From positions 1-31,203 of the forward strand of contig CAUDEL010000038.1 of the NCBI GenBank assembly GCA_958448555.1: 31,203 nt of DNA. Direction: 5' to 3'. The position numbers and the translations under genes are program-made. The notes under the pieces are model-generated. The model saw only the letters and a program-made list of their open reading frames with translations. It was not told the DNA's origin and did no database searches. Each line of letters starts with the position of its first letter. The stretch's first letter is position 1. This DNA is from Limiplasma sp958448555 (GTDB lineage Bacteria; Bacillota; Clostridia; Christensenellales; Aristaeellaceae). Shown piece by piece: positions 31,048 through 31,203 of this stretch.

Positions 31048-31082
31048 AAAAAAGGGCCGCCCGGCGAACTGCCGGGCGGCCC
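31048..31082 (-). terminator. Terminator with 12-bp perfect stem, of a gene beyond the right edge
   Basis: On the minus strand GGGCCGCCCGGC / GCCGGGCGGCCC with loop AGTTC is followed by T6 (31048-31053). It ends transcription coming from beyond the window before the dnaD promoter. Confidence 0.8.
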
Positions 31083-31126
31083 TCAGACTGCCGACAAAGG
31101 GGCTGTTTCCTCCCGGAAACAGCCCC
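31083..31126. repeat. Solo end motif plus hairpin, related to the intergenic elements
   Basis: TCAGACTGCCGACAAA (31083-31098) is the end motif of the elements at 10563 and 21741, again touching a terminator hairpin. It is followed by a perfect 12-bp stem GGGGCTGTTTCC / GGAAACAGCCCC. The CCTCCCGGAAA in its apex also occurs next to the end motif in both other copies. Whether it is a minimal copy or continues past the edge is unclear. Confidence 0.65.
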
Positions 31127-31203
31127 TTAACGCATAGGGTAAGCAGGGAAAAAGGGAAACGAAACGCCCTGGCGATGCGTTTCATGTTTTGTACGGCGGC
31201 GGT

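Overview
The window reads as chromosome of a GC-rich Gram-positive bacterium, most likely a class Clostridia member. This rests on strong AGGAGG-type ribosome sites, a DnaD/DnaI-type replication pair, an LCP-family cell-wall protein, a Rel-type (p)ppGpp enzyme and an Opp-type peptide importer, together with heavily G/C-biased wobble positions. The lineage is an inference; there is no rRNA gene to fix it. I see no tRNA, CRISPR array or transposase gene.

Region 1 (1-9847, all minus strand) looks like one long transcript from an extended -10 promoter near 9896. In order of transcription it carries two paralogous polytopic membrane proteins, an SDR reductase, a stand-alone acyl carrier protein, an AMP-dependent acyl ligase, a LuxE-like acyl synthetase, a LuxC-like acyl-CoA reductase, a polyprenyl-phosphate-type GT2 glycosyltransferase, a WecD-like GNAT acyltransferase and the 5' part of a rel/spoT homologue. 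There is no luciferase. The set suggests that an acyl group is activated, carried on ACP, reduced and used to decorate a lipid-linked sugar or envelope polymer. This is the best candidate in the window for an undescribed pathway.

Region 2 (10037-18142) has a small plus-strand LysM protein converging on a minus-strand operon: an FAD-dependent amine-oxidase/UDP-galactopyranose-mutase-like protein, recJ, a split EamA/SMR-like transporter pair, trpS and a COG2509-like FAD oxidoreductase. Region 3 (18354-21696, plus) holds an Fe-S aldo/keto reductase, a cation-diffusion-facilitator transporter with a manganese-type metal signature, and an LCP protein whose ribosome site lies inside a terminator stem. 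Region 4 (21958-27680, minus) is an oppBCDF-oppA operon. Its binding protein appears circularly permuted: the usual C-terminal ~70 residues sit directly after the signal peptide. Region 5 (28142-30977, minus) is dnaD-dnaI plus a cysteine-less ArsC/Spx-like protein.

Both gaps between convergent genes (10532-11021 and 21697-21957) carry the same hairpin-rich non-coding element. In each it is bracketed by two perfect copies of the local terminator hairpin, and the hairpin sequence differs between the two sites. One copy also contains two 123-nt inserts whose stems show compensatory base changes. A related end motif sits between two perfect hairpins at 31054-31126. These elements and the permuted OppA are the most unusual structures here.
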